From Gammaproteobacteria bacterium (lineage in GTDB: Bacteria; Pseudomonadota; Gammaproteobacteria; BMS3Bbin11): 8,523 nt of DNA. The position numbers were made by a program, and so were the translations under genes. The notes under the pieces were generated by a model. It was given only the letters and a program-made list of their open reading frames with translations. It had not been told where the DNA came from and searched no databases. Below, piece after piece: positions 1 to 6,247 of this stretch. Each line of letters starts with the position of its first letter. Positions within the stretch are counted from its first letter, which is position 1. The stretch is taken from NCBI GenBank assembly GCA_030597275.1, contig JAUVSB010000055.1, positions 1 through 8,523 of the forward strand, read 5' to 3'.

Positions 1-84
1 ACCTCAGACCCCCGACCTCAGACCCCAGACCTCAGACCTCAGCCCTCAGACCTCAGACCTCAGACCTCAGACCTCAGACCTCAG
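1..84. repeat. Tandem heptamer array (ACCTCAG)x12, cut by window start
   Basis: Twelve consecutive 7-bp units in unbroken register. Nine are exactly ACCTCAG; units 2 (8-14), 4 (22-28) and 7 (43-49) carry substitutions only, with no indels. The array probably extends beyond base 1. On the minus strand the unit is CTGAGGT, which contains TGA. Because 7 is not a multiple of 3, any leftward reading frame meets a stop within 21 bp, whereas the plus strand of perfect units is open. The innermost unit provides the cyaY stop codon. The five units nearest cyaY are all perfect and the variants lie further out. Confidence 0.95.
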
Positions 85-404
85 GCCTTAAAGACTATCT
101 CCCCCCCCGCCTGCTCCGCTGCCAGTCTGGACAATTCATCAAAGAAATCTGTCCCGTTGCGGTCATTTTCCCAGATATTTTTATCGACATCATAGTCATA
201 ATGGAAGCCTCCACTGCGTGCGGCCAGCCATAACTGTCCATTGGCACTTTGATAGTTGATGATGATCTTGCTGCCGTCTTCAAACTCAATGGTGAGAATG
301 TCGCTGACGGTATCGTAGTCAATGTTGGCATCACATTCATCGAGTATCTCTTCCAGCTTTTCCAGCGTACATCTGAAGTCCTCGGTATTCGTATCTTTTG
401 TCAT
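81..404 (-). CDS. cyaY: Frataxin-like iron-binding protein CyaY
   Basis: A 107-residue cytoplasmic protein, the usual length for bacterial frataxin, which binds iron and modulates iron-sulfur cluster assembly on the IscS/IscU machinery. The sequence shows an acidic first helix (about residues 8-25, rich in Glu and Asp: the iron-binding ridge in the family). The frataxin sheet core follows, with GSKIIINYQ (44-52), QLWLAARSGGFHYDY (57-71) and W78 before the final helix (85-99). The ATG at 402-404 gives the normal family N-terminus, but no clear Shine-Dalgarno precedes it. The stop TGA (81-83) lies inside the last unit of the heptamer array, so the C-terminal Ala is encoded right at the array edge. 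It is divergent from lptM, an arrangement common in gammaproteobacteria. Confidence 0.95.
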   Translation of the reverse strand: MTKDTNTEDFRCTLEKLEEILDECDANIDYDTVSDILTIEFEDGSKIIINYQSANGQLWLAARSGGFHYDYDVDKNIWENDRNGTDFFDELSRLAAEQAGGEIVFKA

Positions 405-479
405 ATTTTTTCGATGTAGATTGGTGTTTCACGGGTTATACTATTCACTTGTGTGCATTCTACTATTCTGGAGTTACTG
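405..479. promoter_or_regulatory. Divergent cyaY/lptM intergenic region
   Basis: This 75-bp gap must hold the promoters of both divergent genes. A TATACT hexamer (437-442) is a possible rightward -10 element, but no convincing -35 sits at the right distance. The 8-mer TACTATTC occurs twice (439-446 and 461-468), 22 bp apart start to start, about two helical turns. The promoter assignment is weak. Confidence 0.3.
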
Positions 480-671
480 ATGAAAATACAATTTGCAGGG
501 CTGTTCTTGCTCGCTAGCCTGTTTCTGTTGTCTGCCTGTGGACAGAAGGGTCCCTTGTATCTGAAAAAAGAGCCAGCCCCTGTTGCGGCTGCAACTGATG
601 TTGAAAAAGTAGCTGACGATAGTAAAACTGAAAGTTCAGATGATGAAGAAAAATCTGAAAAGAAGGATTAA
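480..671 (+). CDS. lptM: LPS-assembly lipoprotein LptM (YifL family)
   Basis: A 63-residue outer-membrane lipoprotein. The signal peptide (1-19) ends in the lipobox L17-S18-A19-C20, followed at once by the family signature GQKGPLYL (21-28). The E. coli homologue helps LptD/LptE, the outer-membrane LPS translocon, mature correctly. The rest is low-complexity: Ala/Pro/Val, then a highly charged Asp/Glu/Lys/Ser tail, probably disordered. I chose the ATG at 480 rather than the in-frame ATG at 453: it has a GGAG Shine-Dalgarno at 470-473 and gives a standard-length signal peptide starting MK. It lies 51 bp ahead of lysA in the same direction, a conserved neighbourhood, and probably shares its transcript. 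Confidence 0.88.
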   Translation: MKIQFAGLFLLASLFLLSACGQKGPLYLKKEPAPVAAATDVEKVADDSKTESSDDEEKSEKKD

Positions 672-722
672 CGGTTCAGGATTAACATTTCAGGACTTCT
701 ATTTAAAGGATTTATACTCTAA

Positions 723-1988
723 ATGGATCATTTCTCCTACCAGCATGGACAATTGTATGCTGAGTCCGTAGCACTTGCAGATATAGCCGCAAGTGTAGGC
801 ACGCCAGCCTATGTTTATTCGCGGGCAACGCTGACTCGACATTACCAGGCCTTTGAAAATGCTCTTGACGGTATTCCTCATCTCATTTGTTATGCGGTAA
901 AAGCCAATTCAAATCTTGCCGTGCTGAACGTGCTGGCAAGGTTAGGGGCGGGATTTGATATTGTGTCTGGCGGAGAGCTGGAGCGTGTATTGCGGGCTGG
1001 TGGAGATCCTGAGAAAGTGGTGTTTTCAGGTGTCGGGAAAACGACAGCTGAAATTCGTGCCAGTTTACGCGCAGGAATTAAATGCTTCAATGTAGAGTCA
1101 GCCGAAGAGCTTGAGCGTATATCCGGTATTGCCGGTCAGTTGGGGCTGCGGGCACCCGTATCATTGCGTGTGAATCCTGATGTCGATCCCAAAACACATC
1201 CCTACATTTCAACAGGCCTGAAAGAAAACAAGTTTGGTATTCCAGCAGATGAAGCATATGAGCTTTATACCATGGCACATTATGAATATCCGATGCTTGA
1301 CCTGGTAGGAATAGACTGCCATATCGGATCGCAATTAACCGAGATTTCACCACTGATCGAAGCGCTGGATCGTGTGCTGGATATCGTTGAAAAGCTAACA
1401 GCTGCGCGTGTCCATTTGAAGCACCTGGATATTGGCGGCGGGCTGGGTATATCTTACCAGGATGAAACCCCGCCTTTGCCAGAAGAATATGTGCAGGCGC
1501 TGAGGCAACGGCTTGATCAAAGAGATATGCCCGGCCTGACCCTGATACTGGAGCCCGGGCGCGCGATAGTGGGCAATGCAGGTATCTTATTGACTCGTGT
1601 TGAATATTTGAAAAAAACACCTGATCACAATTTTGCTGTTGTTGATGCAGCGATGAATGACCTTATGCGCCCGGCACTTTATGATGCCTGGCAGGAAGTG
1701 GTACCGGTTCAGCCGCGCAGTAGTGATAACAACAAAACCTGGGATGTTGTCGGTCCCGTATGTGAAACAGGTGATACCCTGGCAAAGCAGCGCGAACTCT
1801 CTCTGCAGGAAGGTGACCTGTTAGCTATTCGTTCATCGGGGGCCTATGGCTTCAGCATGAGCTCTAACTACAATACCCGGCCCCGACCTCCTGAGGTAAT
1901 GGTTGATGGTGAAGAAACCCATATCATTCGTCGCCGTGAAAACATGGATGATCTAATGGCGATGGAAACACTGCTGCCTGACGGCTGA
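723..1988 (+). CDS. lysA: Diaminopimelate decarboxylase
   Basis: A 421-residue PLP enzyme that decarboxylates meso-diaminopimelate to L-lysine in the cytoplasm, the last step of lysine synthesis. It has the fold-type III layout. An alpha/beta barrel carries the PLP lysine K60 in YAVKAN (57-62), H200 in CHIGSQ (199-204), the phosphate-binding glycines DIGGG (236-240), and EPGR (277-280). A C-terminal beta domain carries CETGD (347-351, with C347 the catalytic cysteine contributed to the partner's active site) and GAYGFSMSSNYN (373-384, including Y375). All key residues are present and the length is normal, so it should be active. An AGGA at 707-710 lies 12 nt upstream of the ATG, slightly far. 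In many relatives dapF, which makes its substrate, follows directly; here it does not. Confidence 0.97.
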   Translation: MDHFSYQHGQLYAESVALADIAASVGTPAYVYSRATLTRHYQAFENALDGIPHLICYAVKANSNLAVLNVLARLGAGFDIVSGGELERVLRAGGDPEKVVFSGVGKTTAEIRASLRAGIKCFNVESAEELERISGIAGQLGLRAPVSLRVNPDVDPKTHPYISTGLKENKFGIPADEAYELYTMAHYEYPMLDLVGIDCHIGSQLTEISPLIEALDRVLDIVEKLTAARVHLKHLDIGGGLGISYQDETPPLPEEYVQALRQRLDQRDMPGLTLILEPGRAIVGNAGILLTRVEYLKKTPDHNFAVVDAAMNDLMRPALYDAWQEVVPVQPRSSDNNKTWDVVGPVCETGDTLAKQRELSLQEGDLLAIRSSGAYGFSMSSNYNTRPRPPEVMVDGEETHIIRRRENMDDLMAMETLLPDG

Positions 1989-2009
1989 AGGCTATGGGAT
2001 AAAGCTGTG

Positions 2010-2897
2010 ATGAAGCGATTCTATTTGTTGCTGCTCTTTTGCTTTCCATTGATCACTATTGCCAATGCACCGCAAATGGTGACAGAAGTTATTCCTCTTG
2101 CTTACCGATCTGTCAGCGAGATTATTCCAGTCATACGACCACTGGTTTCACCATCCGGTTCTGTCAGTGGACTGCAGGGTCAGCTGGTCGTTACTGCGAC
2201 ACCTCAGCAATTAGTACAGGTTCGTAAAGTACTCAGCGCCCTGGACAAATCACCTGTTCGCCTGTTGATCAGTGTCAGACGAGGCAATAGTTATTCAGGC
2301 AAGCAAGGTTCAGCTTCTGTTCAGGGGCGTGCCGGTAACATTGCGATCAACGATGGCGGTGTTCGCTTTGGAACTACAGATGGAGGGCACCATACGGATA
2401 AGGACTATTTGTCGGTGCAGGCAAAATCAAACAGGCAAGATGAAGAAATGAATATCACCCAGCAGGTACAGGTGCTTGAGGGGCGAGAGGCACATATTTA
2501 TATGGGCGAGGAAATCCCCGTCAGGAACCGTGGTGCGGTATCAGGCCCTGGTGGTGTGTACGCCTATGACAACACGGAATTCTATCCTGCTGTTACCGGT
2601 TTTTATGCTATTCCTCGCATCAATGGAGATGAAGTTTTCCTTGAGATTAATTCAGTCAGCCGCAAAAGAAATAATATAAGAATTAATGGACGCACTGCCC
2701 GGCAGGGCAGACAAAGTGTAGCTGTATCGAATGTCAGCACGACTGTTGCTGGTAAGCTGGGCGACTGGATAGAGATTGGAAATGTAGACCAGTCGGGTGC
2801 AAACAGGCAAAGCGGAATTGCTTCAGTATCAAAGCGGCAGCAGGAATCTACATCCCGGATTTACATCAGGGTTGAGAGACTTCAGGATAGACGTTGA
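2010..2897 (+). CDS. Periplasmic protein with secretin N-domain and secretin-like C-terminal region
   Basis: A 295-residue exported protein. The signal peptide runs to about residue 20 (ANA before P21). Residues 24-82 resemble the short N-domain (NolW/secretin_N type) of secretins: EVIPLAYRSVSEIIPVIRPL, then LVVTATPQQLVQVRKVLSAL. A Gly/Ser-rich linker follows (about 85-135). Residues 145-295 recall the start and end of the secretin core (QVQVLEGREAHIYMGEEIPV; FLEINSV; then VSTTVAGKLGDWIEIG). At under 300 residues it is far too short to be a full gated secretin, so I do not call it a secretion pore. The ATG at 2010 follows an in-frame GTG at 2007, and neither has a strong Shine-Dalgarno. It starts 21 nt after lysA, and its stop overlaps the start of the M48 gene (TGATG), suggesting coupled translation. 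The exact function is unknown. Confidence 0.72.
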   Translation: MKRFYLLLLFCFPLITIANAPQMVTEVIPLAYRSVSEIIPVIRPLVSPSGSVSGLQGQLVVTATPQQLVQVRKVLSALDKSPVRLLISVRRGNSYSGKQGSASVQGRAGNIAINDGGVRFGTTDGGHHTDKDYLSVQAKSNRQDEEMNITQQVQVLEGREAHIYMGEEIPVRNRGAVSGPGGVYAYDNTEFYPAVTGFYAIPRINGDEVFLEINSVSRKRNNIRINGRTARQGRQSVAVSNVSTTVAGKLGDWIEIGNVDQSGANRQSGIASVSKRQQESTSRIYIRVERLQDRR

Positions 2898-3700
2898 TGA
2901 AAATACTACAGCTGATTTTTATTTTTAGCATTTCCTTTATCTCGAGTTCGTGTACGACTACGCAAACCGGTCGCAGTCAGTTCATGATGATCTCGGAACA
3001 GTCGGCGATTACCCAGTCGGCAACGGCCTATGCGCAGGCAATGGACGGTTATGCCAAAAAAGGCCAATTATCCAACGATCAGGAACTGATTGAGCGGGTA
3101 AATAATATAACTGGCAGGCTGATTTATGAAGCAATTATCATGCGGCCGGATACCAGGAACTGGAAATGGAGCATGAAGATTATCGATGATCCAAAGACAG
3201 TTAATGCATGGTCTATGGCGGGTGGCAGGATGGCATTGTATACAGGCCTGATAGAGAAAATAAAACCCACTGATGATGAGCTGGCGCAGGTCCTTGCACA
3301 TGAAATATCACATGCCCTGGCCAAGCACACGGCAGAAAAAATGTCTGTTGCCCTGGCCACGTCACTAGGTGTGCTTATTGTCGGCGTTGCAACGGACAAT
3401 CAAAATATCGCAACGGGAGCATCTGCTGCAGCGTTGGTTGCGGTCACACTGCCGAACAGCCGGGTAGCCGAATCTGAGGCGGATGAGATAGGTATTGAGC
3501 TTGCTGCCCGAGCCGGGTATAACCCTCACGCAGCCGTTACGCTGTGGCAGAAAATGAGTAAGGAATCCGGTAGCTCTTCATTTGATTTTTTAAGTACCCA
3601 CCCATCATCCGGTAAGCGTATTGACCGTCTGGATTCACTGATACCACGCATGATGCCATATTATGAAGAGCAAAAACCGCACCCGGTTTATCCTTTATAA
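2897..3700 (+). CDS. M48-family zinc metalloprotease, exported, probable lipoprotein
   Basis: A 267-residue peptidase. The N-terminal hydrophobic segment (about 4-18) ends at C19. The sequence before it (ISSSC) is a poor lipobox because -3 is Ser, so lipidation is uncertain but export is likely. The zinc site is intact: H135-E-I-S-H139 with E136 as general base, and ESEAD (192-196) giving the third ligand and partner Asp. The Ala/Val-rich stretch 149-184 and the terminal STHPSSGKRI (233-242) are typical of the family that includes the E. coli periplasmic proteases LoiP and BepA. Its likely role is proteolytic quality control in the envelope. The ATG at 2897 overlaps the upstream stop by one base and has AGGA at 2884-2887. 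Pairing with a secretin-domain protein is the notable context. Confidence 0.88.
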   Translation: MKILQLIFIFSISFISSSCTTTQTGRSQFMMISEQSAITQSATAYAQAMDGYAKKGQLSNDQELIERVNNITGRLIYEAIIMRPDTRNWKWSMKIIDDPKTVNAWSMAGGRMALYTGLIEKIKPTDDELAQVLAHEISHALAKHTAEKMSVALATSLGVLIVGVATDNQNIATGASAAALVAVTLPNSRVAESEADEIGIELAARAGYNPHAAVTLWQKMSKESGSSSFDFLSTHPSSGKRIDRLDSLIPRMMPYYEEQKPHPVYPL

Positions 3701-3765
3701 AATCTCAGATAGAGCAGGTGCTATGAATAACAACTCACAAAGATTATTAACATCAGGCGAAAATA

Positions 3766-5106
3766 ATGGAGCATAAAAGGACTTATTTTTTCTGTTTTAT
3801 GTTACCAGTTTTTCTGCTGGTGGCTGCAAAGGTCTCGGCAGACGATATGATGTCTACCTATCAGCTCGCTAGCGTGCAGGATCAGCAGTATCAGGCTGCG
3901 ATCAGTATTTACGAAGCTGAGAATGCCAGGCTTGGCAAGGCCAGGGCAGGCCTACTTCCATTCCTCGGTGCCAATGCCGGTACTACTCGACGTAGCCAGG
4001 AAGTCACCAGCAATGACAATATAACGGGCTTTGATGGCGAAGCAGACTACAATATTGAAAGCTGGTCAGTGAACTTCAACCAGGCATTGTTTGATGTCCC
4101 TGCCTGGCAGTTATATAAGCAGGCAAAAGTTAATCTTGAAAAGGCCATGCTGGATCTGGATTCTGCCAAACAGGAGCTGATCTATCGGGTCGCCACTGTC
4201 TATGGTCAGGCGCTGGTAGCGCAGGAAAATCTGAGGGTTTCTGAAGCTGAAAAAAAGGCACTTGCTGAGCAGCTGGAGCTTGACCAGGAGAGGTTGAACG
4301 TAGGACTGGGGACAGTCACCAATCTTTATGCTACCGAGTCTCGCTACAGCCTGGCTGTTTCAAATACAATTGAAGCGGATTTTGCACTGCGTGATGCCCT
4401 GGTGGCCCTAAAGGAACTGACTGCACAGGAGCCGGGGCATTTACTTGTTATTGCTAGTGATAAACCCCCTCTCGATCCCCCGTCACCAAATGATCTGGAT
4501 TACTGGGTAGGTTCTGCATTGAAAAACAATCTTGATTACCTCGCTGCGCAGCGCACAGTTGAGATAGCTGATCGAGAGGTATCGAGAATAAAGGCAGGGC
4601 ATTACCCGACCCTGGATCTGGTTGCCTCACATTCTAACTCAGATGCCGATGGCAGCCTGACTGGATCAGGCAGATTAAATGAAAATACAGATATTGGCCT
4701 GCAGCTGGCTATCCCGCTGGTACAGGGCTGGGGAGTGGTGTCAGGAACCAGAGAGGCAAGAGCTTTATATCAGACCGCCCTGCATAAGCAGGAAGGCATA
4801 AGGCGGAGTGTTGATAGAACTTCAAGGTCAGCCTACCAGGCGATAACCAGCGGCATCAGCCGCCTGCAGGCATTGAATAAAGCGGTCAGGGCGGGTAACA
4901 GCACGGTAGAAGCAAAACGTGAAGGCTTTAAGGCCGGTGTGAATACCAACGTAGAAGTGCTGGATGCTGTGCGTGACCTTTATGGTTCGGAGAGGGATTA
5001 CATCAATGCCAAGTACCAGTTTATCCTCAGCACCTTGCAATTAAAGCGGGTGACAGGGAGTCTGGAGGTTGCTGATCTTGAAAGGGTTAATAGTTGGTTA
5101 GAATGA
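3766..5106 (+). CDS. TolC-family outer-membrane efflux protein
   Basis: A 446-residue outer-membrane channel subunit; family members form trimers that act as the exit duct for type I secretion or RND/MFS/ABC pumps. The signal peptide is cleaved after about A25 (VSA before DD). The protein has two internally related outer-membrane efflux repeats. The first has a long helical stretch (about 115-222) with LNVGLGTVTNLYATESRYSL (177-196). The second has the beta-strand region IGLQLAIPLVQGWGV (310-324) and the helix with GFKAGVNTNVEVLDAVRDLY (387-406), the usual G-x-x-T-x-x-(D/E)VLDA signature. The length is normal. AGGCGA at 3755-3760 serves as Shine-Dalgarno. It lies 65 bp after the M48 gene and is followed by a repeat array and terminator. 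No membrane-fusion or pump gene is in view, so the substrate is unknown. Confidence 0.9.
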   Translation: MEHKRTYFFCFMLPVFLLVAAKVSADDMMSTYQLASVQDQQYQAAISIYEAENARLGKARAGLLPFLGANAGTTRRSQEVTSNDNITGFDGEADYNIESWSVNFNQALFDVPAWQLYKQAKVNLEKAMLDLDSAKQELIYRVATVYGQALVAQENLRVSEAEKKALAEQLELDQERLNVGLGTVTNLYATESRYSLAVSNTIEADFALRDALVALKELTAQEPGHLLVIASDKPPLDPPSPNDLDYWVGSALKNNLDYLAAQRTVEIADREVSRIKAGHYPTLDLVASHSNSDADGSLTGSGRLNENTDIGLQLAIPLVQGWGVVSGTREARALYQTALHKQEGIRRSVDRTSRSAYQAITSGISRLQALNKAVRAGNSTVEAKREGFKAGVNTNVEVLDAVRDLYGSERDYINAKYQFILSTLQLKRVTGSLEVADLERVNSWLE

Positions 5107-5118
5107 ATAAAAAGTATT

Positions 5119-5167
5119 ACGTTTTACGGTTTATGTTTTACGTAACACCTAAAACGTAAAACCTAAT
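5119..5167. repeat. Degenerate 7-bp repeat array (ACGTTTT/ACGTAAA type)
   Basis: Seven consecutive heptamers starting AC or AT: ACGTTTT, ACGGTTT, ATGTTTT, ACGTAAC, ACCTAAA, ACGTAAA, ACCTAAT. The first three are T-rich and the last three A-rich, so the array is also an imperfect inverted repeat: GTTTTACGT (5135-5143) is the exact complement of ACGTAAAAC (5154-5162), with a 10-nt loop. It begins 12 bp after the tolC-family stop and ends just before the terminator. Confidence 0.75.
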
Positions 5168-5172
5168 ACAAT

Positions 5173-5201
5173 AAAAAGGGCCGCATTTCGCGGCCCTTTT
5201 T
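5173..5201. terminator. Bidirectional intrinsic terminator between convergent genes
   Basis: A perfect 12-bp stem: AAAAAGGGCCGC (5173-5184) pairs with GCGGCCCTTTTT (5190-5201), with loop ATTTC. The GC-rich core is flanked by an A tract on one side and a T tract on the other, so it can terminate the rightward tolC-family transcript and the leftward Gly-rich gene (stop at 5220-5222). Confidence 0.93.
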
Positions 5202-5219
5202 TGTTCCTGCTTCTAAATA

Positions 5220-5705
5220 CTAGTCGACAGGTGTGACTGCCGGCGGGTACTGGGCAGGAGCTTCTGGTGCAGGTGCAGCTTCGCCACCATAGTTGGGATA
5301 GCCACCATAGTAGGGTGCTCCTCCGCCGTAGTATGGCGCGCCGCCACCGTAATAAGGTGCTCCGCCACCGTAATAAGGTGCTCCGCCACCGTAATAAGGT
5401 GCTCCGCCACCGTAGCGGTTTCCGCCCCAGCCACTGTTCCATGGCATGCCGCCACCACCCCAGTTAGGGCCGCCGCCGTAGCCACTGTTCCATGGCATAC
5501 CGCCACCACCCCAGTTAGGGCCGCCACCGTAACCTCTATTCCATGGGCCGCCACCATAGCCACTATTCCATGGGCTACCGCCCCAGCCTGAGCCATTATC
5601 CCATGGCCCGCTCATATTGAACCATGCTTCAGAATCAGCTACTGGTGCCAGTGTGAAACCACTGATAATCAGGGCTGCCGCAAAAAAACGTGTAAGTCTT
5701 TTCAT
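5220..5705 (-). CDS. Exported Gly/Tyr/Trp-rich repeat protein, candidate sulfur globule protein
   Basis: A 161-residue protein. The signal peptide ends near residue 27 (ADSEA before WF). The mature part is dominated by Gly, Tyr, Pro, Trp and Asn. It has a GPWDNGSGWGG-type lead (33-43), then GGGPWN and two 17-residue units GYGGGPNWGGGGMPWNS (58-74 and 75-91). Five GGGAPYY units follow (99-133), then a short Ala/Pro/Glu tail. This composition and periplasmic export match sulfur globule proteins, which coat periplasmic sulfur deposits in sulfur-oxidising gammaproteobacteria. There is no enzymatic motif. A perfect AGGAGG precedes the start, fitting an abundant structural protein. It could instead be another secreted Gly-rich structural protein; composition alone cannot decide. 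It is transcribed convergently with the tolC-family gene. Confidence 0.55.
   Translation of the reverse strand: MKRLTRFFAAALIISGFTLAPVADSEAWFNMSGPWDNGSGWGGSPWNSGYGGGPWNRGYGGGPNWGGGGMPWNSGYGGGPNWGGGGMPWNSGWGGNRYGGGAPYYGGGAPYYGGGAPYYGGGAPYYGGGAPYYGGYPNYGGEAAPAPEAPAQYPPAVTPVD
5307..5411 (-). repeat. 21-bp coding tandem repeat, 5 copies
   Basis: This encodes five GGGAPYY units of the Gly-rich protein. Three adjacent copies (5349-5369, 5370-5390, 5391-5411) are identical at all 21 positions, while the copies nearer 5307 differ at synonymous sites. This suggests recent copy-number expansion by slippage or unequal recombination. Confidence 0.93.
5431..5534 (-). repeat. 51-bp coding tandem repeat, 2 copies
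   Basis: This encodes residues 58-91 of the Gly-rich protein, two copies of a 17-residue unit (GYGGGPNWGGGGMPWNS) with near-identical DNA. A shortened, diverged version (GYGGGPWNR) lies upstream. Boundaries are approximate because the flanking sequence has the same composition. Confidence 0.75.
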
Positions 5706-5711
5706 TAAAAG

Positions 5712-5718
5712 ACCTCCT
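5712..5718 (-). promoter_or_regulatory. Strong Shine-Dalgarno of the Gly-rich gene
   Basis: The minus strand reads AGGAGGT, a full match to the anti-Shine-Dalgarno core, 6-7 nt before the ATG at 5703-5705. It is the strongest ribosome binding site seen in the window, fixes the start codon and implies high translation. Confidence 0.88.
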
Positions 5719-5968
5719 CTTTATTTCGGATTATTGGGAGATGTGGTGACTCTTCTGAATGACCACTACCATGAACCCATCACTATTGATGTTTTCCTAT
5801 CTGATGAGAATTCATAACAATAGCATATCAAATCTTAAACTATTTTGTAGTGTTGACGTTTAAAGAGCTGGATGAGTACGAGCTGGCCTTGATGTGTAAT
5901 TGACTGGTCTTTTGTAGGAGCGACGCTCCTACAAGCAATATCATACCTGGTTATACGATTCTTGCTCG
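5719..5968. other. Noncoding gap upstream of the Gly-rich gene
   Basis: This should hold the leftward promoter of the Gly-rich gene, but I find no -35/-10 pair good enough to call. It contains the palindrome at 5912-5934. Two short protein-like plus-strand frames (ending at 5817 and near 5902) have no recognisable family and no convincing start, and are not called as genes. Confidence 0.5.
5912..5934. repeat. REP-like palindrome
   Basis: TTGTAGGAG (5912-5920) and CTCCTACAA (5926-5934) are perfect inverted arms around loop CGACG. The inner bases also pair, so the whole 23 bp is symmetric about base 5923. GTAGGAGCG-type palindromes are known as dispersed extragenic REP elements in gammaproteobacteria such as Pseudomonas. 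There is no T tract, so it is not a classic terminator. Only one copy lies in this window. Confidence 0.7.
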
Positions 5969-6247
5969 TTAGCTATTCGGCACTTCCTGAGGGATCAGTG
6001 TCAGCGTCATCAGCCCGCCTTTTAACGCAACGGTATCGAAACCCCGTTGATTGAGCATGAAAGCGGCAACAGAACTGCGGTTGCCCATCTGGCAGTAGAT
6101 AACATACTTGCGTGATTTATCCAGATCATCGGCAAACTTGCGAATCTGGCTCAATGGCATATTCAGGCTATTATTAATTGCACCGCTTCTGTATTCATCT
6201 GCGGTGCGGACATCGAGTATTCCAGCACCCTGGCTGTGGTCATTGAT
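5969..6247 (-). pseudogene. Rhodanese domain remnant lacking a start
   Basis: The open frame from a TAA at 6248-6250 to the stop at 5969-5971 encodes 92 residues that are mostly a rhodanese domain. It has ILDVRTADEYRSGAI (substrate-domain CH2A-like motif), NMPLSQIRKFADDL, then the active-site loop YCQMGNRSS with the sulfur-carrying Cys, and RGFDTVALKGGL. The first in-frame ATG (6158-6160) falls after the DVR motif, so starting there would lose about a third of the domain. No ATG, GTG or TTG precedes it in frame. An ATG in another frame (6255-6257) is one indel away. The C-terminal half resembles the rhodanese end of cyclic-nucleotide-binding/rhodanese fusion proteins, so this may be the 3' remnant of a longer gene. 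Intact rhodaneses transfer sulfane sulfur. A sequencing error is possible. Confidence 0.7.

Noticed and set aside
1..84. CRISPR array
   Set aside because: The 7-bp units are directly adjacent with no spacers, so this is a simple tandem repeat.
1087..1620. 177-codon minus-strand open frame inside lysA
   Set aside because: It lies wholly antisense to an intact lysA whose catalytic motifs span it. Its translation has no recognisable domain, and it is explained by lysA codon bias.
2010..2897. Full type II/IV secretin
   Set aside because: It is only 295 residues with a single N-domain, and lacks the length and gate region of a pore-forming secretin.
3674..3689. AAACCG/CGGTTT hairpin at the end of the M48 gene
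   Set aside because: A 6-bp stem inside coding sequence without a following T tract, so it is not credible as a terminator.
5213..5596. 127-codon minus-strand frame overlapping the Gly-rich gene, plus a 97-codon frame at 5149-5442
   Set aside because: These are repetitive shadows of the same tandem repeats. They have no signal peptide or Shine-Dalgarno, whereas the chosen frame has both.
5617..5817. 66-codon plus-strand frame with a protein-like end (VVTLLNDHYHEPITIDVF)
   Set aside because: Most of it is antisense to the Gly-rich gene start. It belongs to no family I recognise and has no convincing start signal. The tail could be a remnant, but this cannot be supported.
5850..5902. Short plus-strand frame ending TFKELDEYELALMCN
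   Set aside because: It looks protein-like but is only about 16 codons from a TTG, without a Shine-Dalgarno or family match. Chance or an old remnant.
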